From Atopsyche davidsoni (Eukaryota > Arthropoda > Insecta > Trichoptera > Hydrobiosidae): 64,000 nt of DNA. Shown here one piece after another: positions 63,880 through 64,000 of the stretch (the stretch's first letter is position 1; every line of letters begins with the position of its first letter). The notes beneath the pieces are model-generated. The model did not search any database. It was not told where the DNA came from and saw nothing but the letters and a program-made list of their open reading frames with translations. Location of the stretch: assembly GCA_022113835.1 (NCBI GenBank), contig JAILWY010000006.1, forward strand, positions 2,604,001 through 2,668,000, given 5' to 3'. The position numbers were made by a program, and so were the translations under genes.

Positions 63880-64000
63880 ATTTCTAGTTGGCTCATGGCA
63901 TGCTGCCGAAGTTGTTCATATCTTTCCAACTGCTTTTTGCTGGCTTCCTCATTTGAGGCAACTGTCTGCTTCAGGATCTCTTCATTCTGCTTGTATCCTT
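63880..64000 (-). CDS. TACC protein, penultimate exon (cut by the window edge)
   Basis: The visible 121 nt encode GYKQNEEILKQTVASNEE and on to RQHAMSQLE plus a split Ile codon, ending at GAAAT|GTGAGT. The NEE.LK and YEQLR.HA positions match the TACC domain of animals (for example GYKENEE.LKK and YQALKAHAE.KL). It continues in phase into 63479. The rest of the gene lies at higher coordinates outside the window. Confidence 0.92.

Noticed and set aside
1..64000. CRISPR arrays, operons, phage or bacterial systems
   Set aside because: Spliced genes, large introns, MITEs and Tigger DNA show a eukaryotic chromosome; the only regular array is a 139-bp satellite without spacers.

Overview
This is an AT-rich (roughly 70 % A+T) animal genomic window with large introns, GT-AG splice junctions, MITEs, a pogo/Tigger transposon copy and very little coding sequence. 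An insect is the best reading. Two degenerate CCACTGCTG-type repeat scraps (38.26 kb, 50.65 kb) resemble text I know from moth and butterfly repeats, so Lepidoptera is my working guess, not a proof.

Two protein-coding genes are supported, both on the minus strand and in tandem. (1) The last two exons of a TACC (transforming acidic coiled-coil) gene lie at 64000-63299, with the 5' part beyond the window. (2) A four-exon gene for a 776-residue proline/glutamine/serine-rich protein runs from an ATG at 34816 to a stop at 13555. Its coding exons are 34816-34803, 17705-17627, 17499-15401 and 13693-13555. All three junctions have GT-AG borders and matching phases, although the first exon encodes only four full codons and is 17 kb from the next. 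A GC/CpG-rich block at 40.2-40.6 kb with a good minus-strand donor is a candidate promoter and first non-coding exon. The C-terminal motif QSRAFRVLQ...TGTD recalls the motif near the middle of ALP/Enigma PDZ-LIM proteins, which suggests an actin or Z-disc associated scaffold, but no PDZ or LIM domain is visible.

Layout: 1-13.45 kb is gene-poor and lies downstream of gene 2 (a 121-bp tandem duplication, a MITE at 10.0-10.35 kb). 13.45-34.9 kb is gene 2; its first intron holds a duplicated repeat with heat-shock-element-like palindromes (18.74-19.38 kb), a minus-strand tRNA-like gene (28.37-28.44 kb) and several GC-richer islands. 34.9-40.6 kb is the inferred 5' intron and promoter. 40.6-62.9 kb is intergenic or far-upstream DNA with a miRNA-like hairpin (43.4 kb), an 11-copy tandem array with dimeric higher-order structure interrupted by a pogo-type MITE (46.7-48.6 kb), a G-quadruplex-capable G tract (51.68 kb), a MITE hairpin (52.2 kb), GC-rich islands with regularly spaced homeodomain cores and paired E-boxes (56.16-56.27 kb), and a decayed Tigger element (58.89-60.35 kb). 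62.9-64 kb is the 3' end of tacc.

No CRISPR array, operon or prokaryote-type system is present. The least explained items are the 139-bp/278-bp array, the 83-nt hairpin, the HSE-carrying repeat and the regulatory-looking island at 56.2 kb.
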